Shown piece after piece: positions 51,672 through 61,577 of a DNA stretch of 64,000 nt. The notes below the pieces were generated by a model. The model was not told where the DNA came from and searched no databases. It worked only from the letters and a program-made list of their open reading frames with translations. Position numbers and translations under genes: made by a program. Source of the DNA: Williamsia sp. CHRR-6 (GTDB lineage Bacteria > Actinomycetota > Actinomycetes > Mycobacteriales > Mycobacteriaceae); assembly GCF_018474015.1 (NCBI RefSeq), contig NZ_JAHCSG010000001.1, forward strand, positions 496,001 to 560,000, in the 5' to 3' direction. Position 1 is the first letter of the stretch, and each line of letters opens with the position of its first letter.

Positions 51672-52898
51672 TCAGCTGTGCCACGGCAGCCAACTTCGGA
51701 CCACGAATTCGTCAGGGGCGGCGACTACCTCGAGTGTGCCGCCGATCTCGGCGACGGTGCGCCCCAGACCCGACAGACCGGTTCGGGTGCCGTGCTCGGC
51801 GCCGACCACTGCGGCGGCCAAACGGTTGCGCACCTCGACGCGTAGCCCGTCGTCGGGTCCACCGTGCACGCTGACCATGAGCGGTGCGCCCGCGGCGTGG
51901 CGTTGCGCATTGGTCAACGACTCCCGCACGATCCGATAGGCGGTGGCACCGGCCAACGGTCCCAACGGATCCGGTGCGAGGTCGGTGTGCAGAGCGATCC
52001 GCCCGCCGACCGCCCGCGCGGACGCCACCAGGTCAGCGATCCCGTCCAACGACTGCCGGCGACCGCCACCGGACGCCTCACTGCCGTCCCGCAACACCCC
52101 GATGATCTGGCGCAGTTCCATCAGTCCGTCGTGGGCGGTGCTGTGGATCAGTGATGCCATGTTGGCGACCTCTTCGCGACTCGAGTTCGCACCCACCTGT
52201 AACCCACCGGCCAGCAACGCGATTCGGCTCAGCGTGGCGGCCAGGGTGTCATGCATCTCGCGCGCGATGCGGTCTCGCTCGGCAGCCACGATCAGCTCGG
52301 CCGCCACCACCTGGGCCTGCGCCTGCTGGGCGTCGAGCGCCGAAGCCGCCACCCCCAGCGCCGACCGATCCCGCCGAAGCACCGCCGCACCCACCACCAC
52401 CGTCACCAGCACAATCGCGACAACCCACGGAATCCACAGCGGCAGTGGCCAGTTCGGAACATCCGACCCCACTTGGTGGCGCACTCCGAGGGTGAGCACC
52501 GAGTAGTCGCGTCGGCGCAGTGCGTCGTAGGTGAGGGAGACACCGCACGCCACCACCACCGGCAGCGCCGCGAGGAGCAATCGCCGACCGCGCACCGTCG
52601 ACCCGAGGGCGTACAGCGCGATGAGTGCTGCGGTGGCATCGGTGGCGAAGAACAGCGGACCCGCGAGGGCGCAGCCCCACACCACCCACGGCGCGTGGTG
52701 TCGCCAGACGAGTGCGATTGCGGCGATCGCGTTGAGCAGCAACCCCAGGCCGTAGTTCCAGGCCGGGGTGCCCGCGGTGGCGGCGAGTCCCAGTGTCATC
52801 AAGGACAGGAACAGCGCAAAACACACCACGGTGACCGACCACGCGGCCCGCCGGACGGCGATGCCGCGGCGTGTGGTGGTGATCAGAGCTGTGGTCAT
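51672..52898 (-). CDS. Sensor histidine kinase, HisKA_3 (DesK/LiaS) type
   Basis: A 408-residue kinase from ATG 52898 (MTTALITTTRRG). The N-terminus has about five or six membrane helices (VTVVCFALFLSLMTLGLAA and others to about residue 190). The dimerisation domain has the phospho-acceptor His in RIAREMHDTLAATLSRIALL, and the HATPase domain has the N-box VRESLTNAQRHAAG and the G-box GTRTGLSGLGRTV. No periplasmic sensor domain, so the signal is probably sensed within the membrane. It is transcribed before its response regulator and divergent from a DUF4352 gene. Confidence 0.9.
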   Translation of the reverse strand: MTTALITTTRRGIAVRRAAWSVTVVCFALFLSLMTLGLAATAGTPAWNYGLGLLLNAIAAIALVWRHHAPWVVWGCALAGPLFFATDATAALIALYALGSTVRGRRLLLAALPVVVACGVSLTYDALRRRDYSVLTLGVRHQVGSDVPNWPLPLWIPWVVAIVLVTVVVGAAVLRRDRSALGVAASALDAQQAQAQVVAAELIVAAERDRIAREMHDTLAATLSRIALLAGGLQVGANSSREEVANMASLIHSTAHDGLMELRQIIGVLRDGSEASGGGRRQSLDGIADLVASARAVGGRIALHTDLAPDPLGPLAGATAYRIVRESLTNAQRHAAGAPLMVSVHGGPDDGLRVEVRNRLAAAVVGAEHGTRTGLSGLGRTVAEIGGTLEVVAAPDEFVVRSWLPWHS

Positions 52899-53061
52899 CG
52901 GCTCACGGTAGCCAGTGGTTCTGACATATCGGACGAGTGCGCGACGGCCGCGGCGCGACACCGACCGAAGGGAGGAGTCGACTGCGACCGAGTGGAGGAG
53001 GCGCGAGCCCATGCGGTCACGGTGTGCTCGCAGTCATTGCCCATCGAAAGGTCCTGCCCGG

Positions 53062-53760
53062 ATGACAGTTCCCCCGCCCCCGTCCGCCCCGCCCCCGCCG
53101 ACGCCTCCCCCGCCGCCTTATGGCGGCGGTTCGCCGTATCCGCCTCCGCCGCCCAAGAAGAACTTCTTCGTGCGCCACAAGGTGTTCACCGGGTTCCTCG
53201 CCGCGATCGCGCTGATCGTCGTGATCTCGGTGGCGGCCGGTGGCGGCTCATCGAAGAAGGACGACACCACTGCCGCCCCCTCCACGGCAGCGGCGGCACC
53301 CGCCGCATCAGCTGCCGGCGGTCAGACCGACAAGCCCGCGCCCACCACGAAGGCCAAACCTGCCCGGCCTGGGCTGGGCCAGCCGGCGCGAGATGGCAAG
53401 TTCGAGTTCATCGTGCGTGGCGTGCGCGACGGTGGCACCACCATCGGGCCCGACTTCATGGCGGAGACCGCACAGGGTCGCTTCCAGATCTTGGAGGTAA
53501 CGGTGCGCAATGTGGGCAAAGAATCCAAAGCGCTCGATGTCACGTCGCAGAAGCTGTTGGGCAACAACGGTTCCGAGTACTCAGCGGATACCTCAGCCAG
53601 CATCAGTCAGGGCGACAAGGCGATCCTCTACGAACCCATCAACCCGGGCAACACTCTGGAAGCCAGCATCATCTACGACCTTCCCGTCGGGGTGGTGCCG
53701 ACGGCGGTGGAACTGCACGATTCGATATTCTCCGGCGGCGTGACGGTGAACCTGAAGTAG
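53062..53760 (+). CDS. Exported DUF4352-type protein with Pro-rich cytoplasmic end
   Basis: A 232-residue protein from ATG 53062. It begins with a Pro-rich cytoplasmic segment (PPPPSAPPPPTPPPPPYGGG), then one membrane helix (VFTGFLAAIALIVVISVAAGG), an Ala/Thr/Pro linker, and a C-terminal immunoglobulin-like DUF4352 domain from about residue 112 (DGKFEFIVRGVRDGG to the end, with RFQILEVTVRNVGKESKALD). Domains of this kind occur on many Gram-positive lipoproteins with unknown ligands. The upstream 163 bp are shared with the divergent histidine kinase gene, so it may be a target of that system (inference). Confidence 0.82.
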   Translation: MTVPPPPSAPPPPTPPPPPYGGGSPYPPPPPKKNFFVRHKVFTGFLAAIALIVVISVAAGGGSSKKDDTTAAPSTAAAAPAASAAGGQTDKPAPTTKAKPARPGLGQPARDGKFEFIVRGVRDGGTTIGPDFMAETAQGRFQILEVTVRNVGKESKALDVTSQKLLGNNGSEYSADTSASISQGDKAILYEPINPGNTLEASIIYDLPVGVVPTAVELHDSIFSGGVTVNLK

Positions 53761-53784
53761 CCGGCTCCGACGTCCGCCAGAAGT

Positions 53785-53816
53785 GACAACGCCCCACTCC
53801 GCGGTGGGGCGTTGTC
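53785..53816. terminator. Strong bidirectional terminator
   Basis: A perfect 13-bp inverted repeat, GACAACGCCCCAC (53785-53797) and GTGGGGCGTTGTC (53804-53816), with a six-base loop, between the convergent DUF4352 and TIGR02569 genes. Confidence 0.8.
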
Positions 53817-53847
53817 GTGCGTGCACGTCAAGGTCAGATCGAGGCGG

Positions 53848-54702
53848 TCACAGGATGAGCCGCACCACGTCGACCACATGGGACAGCCCCACCAACGCTC
53901 CCGCCGACGACCGGGGATGCAGTGCGTGAACCGCGAGCCGGAAAATCAACGCGCGCAGCATCATCTGAGGCCATTCGGGAAGATCGGACCAGCGTTCCAC
54001 GAGGTCCTCGTCGGCGCCGCCCCAGGCCAACGCGTCGACCACCACCACTGCTGCCGCCCACGGCGCCGGCCGCCAGTAGGGCACGATGTCGGTGATCCCG
54101 GGAGCGGCGGCACCGGCGAACAGGACTGTCCCGAACAGGTCGCCGTGCACCAGTTGCGGCTTGGCTTGTACTGGCTTGCGCAGGGTGGCAAGGGTTTTGA
54201 GCATTTCGATGCTCTTCGCACCGTCGGGCGAGGTCGGTTCGGCGAAGCCCGCGCCGCGGGCCGAGCGCATGGGCACGTCTTCCCAGGCCGCACGATCGGC
54301 GGCGTTGAACACATCCACGTCGGTGAACGGCGGCGCGGGTGGCTGGGTGAGGAAGCGTGGGCGTTCAAGGTCTGCAGTGGCCTGGTGTAGCCGGTTGGCC
54401 AGCGACACCACCTCGTCGTGTCGCGGTTCGGGTGACCCGGCGATATAGGTGTCGGCCCGCCATCCGGAGACGACGTAGCGGCCGTCGGTGCCGCGCAAGG
54501 GCCGAGCCACCCGCAGGCCGTCGACGTAGAGGTCCTCGCGGATCTTTGCCGACCACGCGGCGCGCGGATGATCTGGCACCAGCGACAACACCACTTCGCC
54601 GATGCGCCACCCGCCCTCCCATTCCCGGGTCAGCGCGATGGGCGCCGGGCCGGTGAGACCGAACGCCTTGACGACGTGGTCGGGTGGTTCGGGCGCGTTC
54701 AC
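53848..54702 (-). CDS. TIGR02569 family, kinase-like protein (Rv3205c type)
   Basis: A 284-residue protein with an aminoglycoside-phosphotransferase-like fold. The Brenner-type loop is VHGDLFGTVLFAG, followed by a DFG-position GITDIVPYWRP that is altered from the usual D-x-D. The N-terminus DHVVKAFGLTG and VVSGWRADTYIAG fit the actinobacterial TIGR02569 family. Substrate unknown, activity uncertain. In M. tuberculosis this gene is next to moeB1/moeZ; here a low-GC insertion lies between them. Confidence 0.78.
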   Translation of the reverse strand: MNAPEPPDHVVKAFGLTGPAPIALTREWEGGWRIGEVVLSLVPDHPRAAWSAKIREDLYVDGLRVARPLRGTDGRYVVSGWRADTYIAGSPEPRHDEVVSLANRLHQATADLERPRFLTQPPAPPFTDVDVFNAADRAAWEDVPMRSARGAGFAEPTSPDGAKSIEMLKTLATLRKPVQAKPQLVHGDLFGTVLFAGAAAPGITDIVPYWRPAPWAAAVVVVDALAWGGADEDLVERWSDLPEWPQMMLRALIFRLAVHALHPRSSAGALVGLSHVVDVVRLIL

Positions 54703-54885
54703 AGCGCTGAGATTACCGAGCAGCGCGCCTGAACTGCGGGAGGCGCGAGGGTCACTCCCGGGCCCCCTGCAGGCCGATTGGTCGTACTTGCGGGCTTTCG
54801 GTATGTTGTCCGAGTTTATTAGGGTTGCGAAGCTTCGAAGTACCTGTTAATTTCAGCCGTCCGTACAAGCAACAAGGAAAATTTC

Positions 54886-55185
54886 TTGAATCTGATCCGA
54901 AGCGGGCCATCGCATTACTCTCCGATCACTGAAAAGTACACCGCGTGGAGCACAGCACGGATGAACGCTCTGCCCAAAACAGACCCGGCTCTCAACTCCT
55001 GCGACGAATACCCATTCGCTTCAACCGTCGAGGGTGGTGCGTCGGCATCTATCGCCTGGGTACCGCTTGCTGAACAGGTACGAGTTGACGGAGATGATAT
55101 CGATGTAGCTCAGGGGACGCTTCTCTCGACTTTCTATCGAGAAAACCGTGTCATCGAGGGCGACAAGTTCTTCGTTCAGCCATGA
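54886..55185 (+). CDS. NucA/NucB-type nuclease domain, candidate toxin
   Basis: A 99-residue ORF starting at TTG 54886, which has AAGGA about seven bases upstream; the in-frame stop at 54820 rules out a long N-terminal extension. ALNSCDEYPFASTVEGGASA, then GTLLSTFYREN and EGDKFFVQP match the core of NucA/NucB deoxyribonucleases (the DE-P-A-EGG motif with the catalytic Asp/Glu). In secreted polymorphic toxins this domain is usually the C-terminal warhead; here it stands alone without signal peptide. The region is less GC-rich than its surroundings. The stop overlaps the start of the next gene by ATGA, typical of toxin-immunity pairs. An in-frame ATG at 54961 would give a shorter product. Confidence 0.65.
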   Translation: MNLIRSGPSHYSPITEKYTAWSTARMNALPKTDPALNSCDEYPFASTVEGGASASIAWVPLAEQVRVDGDDIDVAQGTLLSTFYRENRVIEGDKFFVQP

Positions 55186-55736
55186 GTACCGTTTCAGTTG
55201 ATGTCTACGGGTCGCTGATGCCAAATGATTGGACATTCGAGCTGACGCCTTTTGGGCCGGACTCTCCAGGCTATCTTATAGGGTCTGGACCGTATCGTGT
55301 CGGAATCAACTGCGTGTGTTCGCCGGTCCTGTGCGGGGTCAGTGAGCAACTCCTGAGCTTCACCGCAATGAGTGATCTCCGGTATGTAGGTGTTCGGTCG
55401 CAGTTGCATGACAGTGCGCCCACGCTTGAAATAGAGAACTGGGATGATTCCGGTGAAGTCTCGATAACCTATGACTTCGCCGCGACATTCGGTTTTCAAG
55501 AGTTCGCGGGACCCGCCGAGTATGTGGACGGTGTGCTGAAGACGTTTCAGGTCCCACCCGGCACATACCGTGTCCGCGTCTATTCCCGCGGCCGCGGCGA
55601 GGTGAGCAGGGATATCCCAGAGGTTCCCGACCAACCCCGCACACCCGACACCCACGTCGAGCAATTCCTCATCCAACTCTGGCCCGACACGACAATCCGA
55701 CCACCGGAAACCTTCAAGTCACTCAACCAGACGTGA
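55182..55736 (+). CDS. Candidate immunity protein for the NucA/NucB-type nuclease
   Basis: A 184-residue cytoplasmic protein with no recognised domain. The composition is beta-rich, acidic and aromatic: VDVYGSLMPNDWTFELTPFG near the start, a central PTLEIENWDDSGEVSITYDF, and the end TFQVPPGTYRVRVYSRGRG. A PxGxYRVRVY strand occurs in several immunity-type beta proteins, but the family is not assigned. Its ATG overlaps the nuclease stop (ATGA, 55182-55185). The gene is less GC-rich than the conserved genes on either side and is probably acquired with the nuclease. The immunity role is inferred only from arrangement. Confidence 0.6.
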   Translation: MSTVSVDVYGSLMPNDWTFELTPFGPDSPGYLIGSGPYRVGINCVCSPVLCGVSEQLLSFTAMSDLRYVGVRSQLHDSAPTLEIENWDDSGEVSITYDFAATFGFQEFAGPAEYVDGVLKTFQVPPGTYRVRVYSRGRGEVSRDIPEVPDQPRTPDTHVEQFLIQLWPDTTIRPPETFKSLNQT

Positions 55737-55771
55737 CCAACCGAGCAGGTGGACACCCGACCCTTCCGGGT

Positions 55772-56947
55772 TCAGTACACCGGCAGCGAGGTGTCCACCT
55801 GTTTGGCCCAGGCCACTATCCCACCCTGCAGATGCGCTGCATCAGCAAAACCGGCACGTTTGACCGCCGCCAGCGCCTCAGCCGATCGGATGCCGGTCTT
55901 GCAGTACAGGACCGGGGTGCGGTCATGCGGGATCTTGGCAAGCGCCTCACCCGATTCGAACTCGCCCTTGGGGATCAATGTGGCACCGTCGATGTGGACG
56001 ATGTCCCACTCCACCGGCTCGCGCACGTCGATCAATGCGATGGCGTCACCGGCATCGATCTTCTCCTTCAGTTCGATCGCGGTGAGCGTGGAATCGCCTG
56101 CGGCAGCGGCCGCTTCGTCGGACACCACGCCGCAGAATACCTCGTAGTCGATGAGTTCGGTGATCGGCTGGGCCTGCGGATCCTTGCGGATGCGGATGGT
56201 GCGGTAGTCCATGTCCAGTGCGTCGTAGACCATCAACCGACCCAGCAGCGTCTCCCCCACACCGGTGATCAACTTGATGGCCTCGGTTCCCATGATCGAT
56301 CCGATGGAGGCGCACAGGATCCCCAACACGCCACCCTCGGCGCACGAGGGCACCATGCCTGGGGGCGGGGCCTGCGGGTAGAGGTCGCGGTAGTTCAACC
56401 CGCGACCGTCGGGAGCGTCTTCCCAGAACACCGACGCCTGCCCCTCGAACCGGTAGATCGAGCCCCACACATACGGCTTGTGTGCCAACACCGCAGCATC
56501 GTTGACGAGGTAGCGGGTGGCGAAGTTGTCGGTACCGTCCACGATCAGGTCGTAGCGGGAGAACAACTCGATCGCGTTCTCGGGCTCCAACCGGACCTTG
56601 TGCAGTTCGACCTTGACCAGTGGATTGATCTCGGCGATCGAGTCGCGGGCGCTGTCAGCCTTGGACCGCCCGATATCGGACTGGCCGTGGATCACCTGCC
56701 GCTGCAGATTCGACTCGTCCACCTCATCGAACTCAACGATCCCGATGGTGCCCACCCCGGCGGCGGCAAGGTAGAGCAAGGTAGGCGAACCCAGACCACC
56801 GGCACCGATCACCAGCACCCGGGCGTTCTTGATCCGCTTCTGCCCCTCCATGCCGATGTCGGGGATGATCAGATGCCTGCTGTAGCGCGCCACCTCGTCC
56901 CGGGTGAGTTCCGCGGCGGGTTCGACAATCGGTGGCAGCGCACTCAT
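55772..56947 (-). CDS. moeZ: MoeZ: adenylyltransferase-sulfurtransferase (MoeB-rhodanese fusion)
   Basis: A 391-residue protein from ATG 56947, with GGAGG five bases upstream. The E1-like domain (residues 15-270) has the ATP loop VLVIGAGGLGSP (45-56), then FDEVDESNLQRQVIHG and DLIVDGTDNFATRYLVND. The C-terminal rhodanese domain (about 285-391) has the active-site loop YCKTGIRS with the persulfide Cys. MoeZ adenylates and thiocarboxylates ubiquitin-like sulfur carriers (MoaD-type, CysO, ThiS) in actinobacteria, serving molybdopterin, cysteine and other sulfur pathways. No cofactor gene accompanies it here. Conserved next to DUF3152. Confidence 0.95.
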   Translation of the reverse strand: MSALPPIVEPAAELTRDEVARYSRHLIIPDIGMEGQKRIKNARVLVIGAGGLGSPTLLYLAAAGVGTIGIVEFDEVDESNLQRQVIHGQSDIGRSKADSARDSIAEINPLVKVELHKVRLEPENAIELFSRYDLIVDGTDNFATRYLVNDAAVLAHKPYVWGSIYRFEGQASVFWEDAPDGRGLNYRDLYPQAPPPGMVPSCAEGGVLGILCASIGSIMGTEAIKLITGVGETLLGRLMVYDALDMDYRTIRIRKDPQAQPITELIDYEVFCGVVSDEAAAAAGDSTLTAIELKEKIDAGDAIALIDVREPVEWDIVHIDGATLIPKGEFESGEALAKIPHDRTPVLYCKTGIRSAEALAAVKRAGFADAAHLQGGIVAWAKQVDTSLPVY

Positions 56948-57111
56948 CAAGTCCTCCAAGACGACGTTTCGCTCCGCGACGATCAGCGGCGGAGGCTACC
57001 CGAGTCAACGGCTCAGCACGGCCCACCATTCCGACATGACGGGCGCGCCCAGCCGGTGGACGCTCACGCGGCGCCGCGCGGCCCCACGCCGCGTCACCAG
57101 AGTGGATCCGC

Positions 57112-58296
57112 TCAGGGATAGGGCCACGGGTTGACCCGACAAACCAGGGTCGGGTCACCCTTGGCGTCGGGGTCGAGCGCCTGGATGTCACGGTTGGCCA
57201 CCCCGAAGCTCTGCTGCATCATGATCGGCGCCAGCCCACCCTGCTGCGCGCACGGCTCATGCTTCTCGTAGCCGATGGCGTGGCCCACCTCGTGGTTGAT
57301 CTGGTACTGCCGGTACGACAGGTCATCACCTTGGAACGACACCGCACCCCGCACCCACCGGGCCTCGTTGAGCACCACGCGGGTGTTGGGTGGGTAGTAG
57401 CACGACGACTCCAATTTGATCTGGTAGCCGCACAGTTCGCGCGTGGTACCCGACGACGTCAGCGAGATGGTGAAATCGGGTGTGCCGGTGTCGATCCGCC
57501 GAAACGACACCGCGCCCCGCCCAATCCAGCTCTTGGGGCTGGCCAGGGTGGCGTCGACGAGTTTGGCGAAAGTCTGGTCTCCGCCGTAGTTCTCGGGTAT
57601 TAGGCCGTTCTCCACCTCGACGGTGTAGCGGTAGACCTTCTGGGCCGTCCCCACCACCGGCGTGGTTCCCGGGACCACCCGAAAGGTTTTGGCGCCATTG
57701 GTCGAGAACGCTCCACCGGCCGGCAGTTGCCCGGCCGGCAGCACCACCGCGTTGGCGGCTCCGGCGGGGGCACCGACGGCGGTGGTGATCTTGTTGACAT
57801 CGGTGTTGCGCGCCCCGAGATCCTGGACCACCCCGGTCGAGGACGACGACGGGTCGGGCGAACCGCGTTCGCGCACCGTGGCGATGACCAGCAGGACGGT
57901 GAGAACCAGCAGCACCGGGATGGCGTAGGCACGCCATCCGTAGGTGCCGATGAACCGACCGACCGCGCTGCGTTTCTTGCGTTCTGGCCGGGGGCCCCGG
58001 GGCCGCCGCGGCACCACCGAGGTGGGATCCCAGTGCGCACGCAACGGCTGGTCGTCGGCGGGGCGGGGTCGACGGGGGCGCGGGCTCTCGGTGGCCGGAT
58101 CTGCGCCCGATGCGGCCGGCGGACCGGCGGACTGGGCGGCGATCGGCTGCGACTGCGGTCCCGACGGTGGGCGCTGACGCGGCGACTCCGGCACTCCTGG
58201 ACGTGACCGAGGGTCTGGCGGGTAGCCGTCAGGCGGGTTCATCGGACGCTGCCCGGACATACCGGGTCCGCGGGGTCCGCCGCCTGCGGTGCTCAC
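57112..58296 (-). CDS. DUF3152 membrane-anchored metalloprotease-like protein (Rv3207c type)
   Basis: A 394-residue protein from GTG 58296. It has a Pro/Arg-rich, probably disordered cytoplasmic part (1-115), one membrane helix (AYAIPVLLVLTVLLVIATV, about 123-141), and an exported DUF3152 domain. The zinc motif HEVGHAIGYEKHE has His335, Glu336, His339 and a third His at 346, the spacing of metzincin-like enzymes (HExxHxxxxxxH). Several cysteines (ELCGYQ, SSCYYPP, EPCAQ, LVCRV) suggest disulphides. Substrate unknown. It lies 164 bp upstream of moeZ on the same strand. Confidence 0.88.
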   Translation of the reverse strand: MSTAGGGPRGPGMSGQRPMNPPDGYPPDPRSRPGVPESPRQRPPSGPQSQPIAAQSAGPPAASGADPATESPRPRRPRPADDQPLRAHWDPTSVVPRRPRGPRPERKKRSAVGRFIGTYGWRAYAIPVLLVLTVLLVIATVRERGSPDPSSSSTGVVQDLGARNTDVNKITTAVGAPAGAANAVVLPAGQLPAGGAFSTNGAKTFRVVPGTTPVVGTAQKVYRYTVEVENGLIPENYGGDQTFAKLVDATLASPKSWIGRGAVSFRRIDTGTPDFTISLTSSGTTRELCGYQIKLESSCYYPPNTRVVLNEARWVRGAVSFQGDDLSYRQYQINHEVGHAIGYEKHEPCAQQGGLAPIMMQQSFGVANRDIQALDPDAKGDPTLVCRVNPWPYP

Positions 58297-58440
58297 CGAC
58301 TCACCTTCTCACAACCGACACGCCCAAACGTGGACGCACACGCCCGTCACCACCAGCTCGGTGATCGATGTCGCGCCCCGGATCGGCCGTCTCGGTCCAG
58401 AATTGACGATCCGTGATCGCCGATGACGGATCCCGGCGAG

Positions 58441-60218
<1,778 letters not shown>

Positions 60219-60227
60219 CGGCGACGC

Positions 60228-60461
60228 TCAGCCGGCGCCGAAGCCGACCTTCGGGCGTTCGGAGGTGCCCACCTCGACGTAGGCGATCTTGGTGACCGGG
60301 ACGAGGAAACGTGCGCCCTTCTCATCGGTCAGGCGCAGCAACGATTCCCCTCCGGCCAACGCGGTCTCGACCAGGGCGTGCACCGCGTCGCTGCTCTGAT
60401 CGGTCTGCACCACCAGTTCACGGGGGCTGTCGGTGATCCCGATCTTCACGTCAACCGTCAC
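60228..60461 (-). CDS. DUF3107 family protein (TB9.4, Rv3208A type)
   Basis: A 77-residue protein from GTG 60461 with AGGAGG six bases upstream, an unusually good ribosome site. It is a single small alpha/beta domain: DVKIGITDSPRELVVQTDQS, then VHALVETALAGGESLLRLTD, and VPVTKIAYVEVGTSERPKVG. The family is restricted to actinobacteria and was described as a 9-kDa antigen in mycobacteria; its function is unknown. The gap upstream (60462-60651) shows no gene. Confidence 0.9.
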   Translation of the reverse strand: MTVDVKIGITDSPRELVVQTDQSSDAVHALVETALAGGESLLRLTDEKGARFLVPVTKIAYVEVGTSERPKVGFGAG

Positions 60462-60651
60462 GGTGGTCCTCCTGGGTTCGGCGCTGGGCGCGAGTGGCGA
60501 TGTGTGTCATCGAACGCCCTACGCGCGCCGATGCCTCTGGGACAAGGCTAGTGGAGGGCGACCACGACCGGTCGCCCGCTCCGCTGAGGGCGGATCTGAC
60601 ACGGCTTGAGCGCCCGAGCTCTTCCCAGGCGGGTCTCACCACAGGCCGAAC

Positions 60652-61341
60652 TCATCCCAGGCCGAGGTCGGCCATGCGCGCGGCGTGTCGCTCCTGGATG
60701 GACTCGAAGAAATCTGAGACCCGCGTGAGGTCGGCGGCCTGCGCGAACAATAGGTCGGTCAGCTCCTCCTCGGCAGCCAGGACGTGCTGGGCCTGGGTGA
60801 TCGCCTCGCCGAGCAGTCGGCGACCCCACAGGGTCAGCGGCGACCGGACCGCCGGATCGGCGGCAACCGCGGCGCGCACCTCGGTGCGCGCAAAGTCCGA
60901 ATGCTGGGTCTCCGACATCACCTGACGGACGATCTGCTCGGCCTCGACCGGCAGCGTGCCCGCGATCTCGAGGTAGAAGTCGGCGGCCAGGCCGTCCCCG
61001 ATGTAGGCCTTGACCATCGATTCCAGCCAGGTGCTGGGCGTGGTCGAGCCGTGGTAGCGATCCAGGACCGGGGCGAAGGTGGCCACGGTGTCGGTCACGT
61101 CGCGACCGCGACGTACCAGTTCTCCGGCCAGCAGGTCGAAGTGGTTCATCTCGGCGCCGGCCATCTGCGCCAGCGCCACCCGGCCCCGGATGTCAGGCGC
61201 CATGGCCGCCTCGCCGGCCAGCCGGTAGAACGCGGCGAGCTCACCGGCCGCGAGCACACCGAACAGTGCCGTGATCCCCGGGTGATCGGCCGGCAACGAT
61301 GACGCGACGGGGCCGACGGACGACGAATCGGGGCTCGACAT
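60652..61341 (-). CDS. Ferritin-like fold protein (Rv3210c type)
   Basis: A 229-residue protein from ATG 61341 (MSSPDSSSVGP). It is mostly helical with ferritin-like di-iron-type positions: GELAAFYRLAGEAAMAP, AQMAGAEMNHFDLLAGEL (E-x-x-H) and MSETQHSDFARTE, related in pattern to MiaE-like ferritin-type proteins. No firm substrate. It is divergent from the RhlE-type helicase gene; the 236-bp gap between them shows no gene. Confidence 0.82.
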   Translation of the reverse strand: MSSPDSSSVGPVASSLPADHPGITALFGVLAAGELAAFYRLAGEAAMAPDIRGRVALAQMAGAEMNHFDLLAGELVRRGRDVTDTVATFAPVLDRYHGSTTPSTWLESMVKAYIGDGLAADFYLEIAGTLPVEAEQIVRQVMSETQHSDFARTEVRAAVAADPAVRSPLTLWGRRLLGEAITQAQHVLAAEEELTDLLFAQAADLTRVSDFFESIQERHAARMADLGLG

Positions 61342-61577
61342 GGGCCTGATGGTACCGGCGCCGGTCACACCCGTGATCCACCGAATGCGGCATCTGCGCC
61401 ACTGCGCACGTACGATTGCGCGGGTACGGGCAATGCCGTCGGCCTCCGGCCGCCAAGCGTCCGCCCTACACCCGCAATTGTGCGCGCACTTGTTGCCCGA
61501 TCTCGAGCCGCGAATCACCTTCCGGCTCCCGCCCCCGGTCTCCCGGCCGGTGCAGCGGTTGGTAGAGCCCGTCGTGC

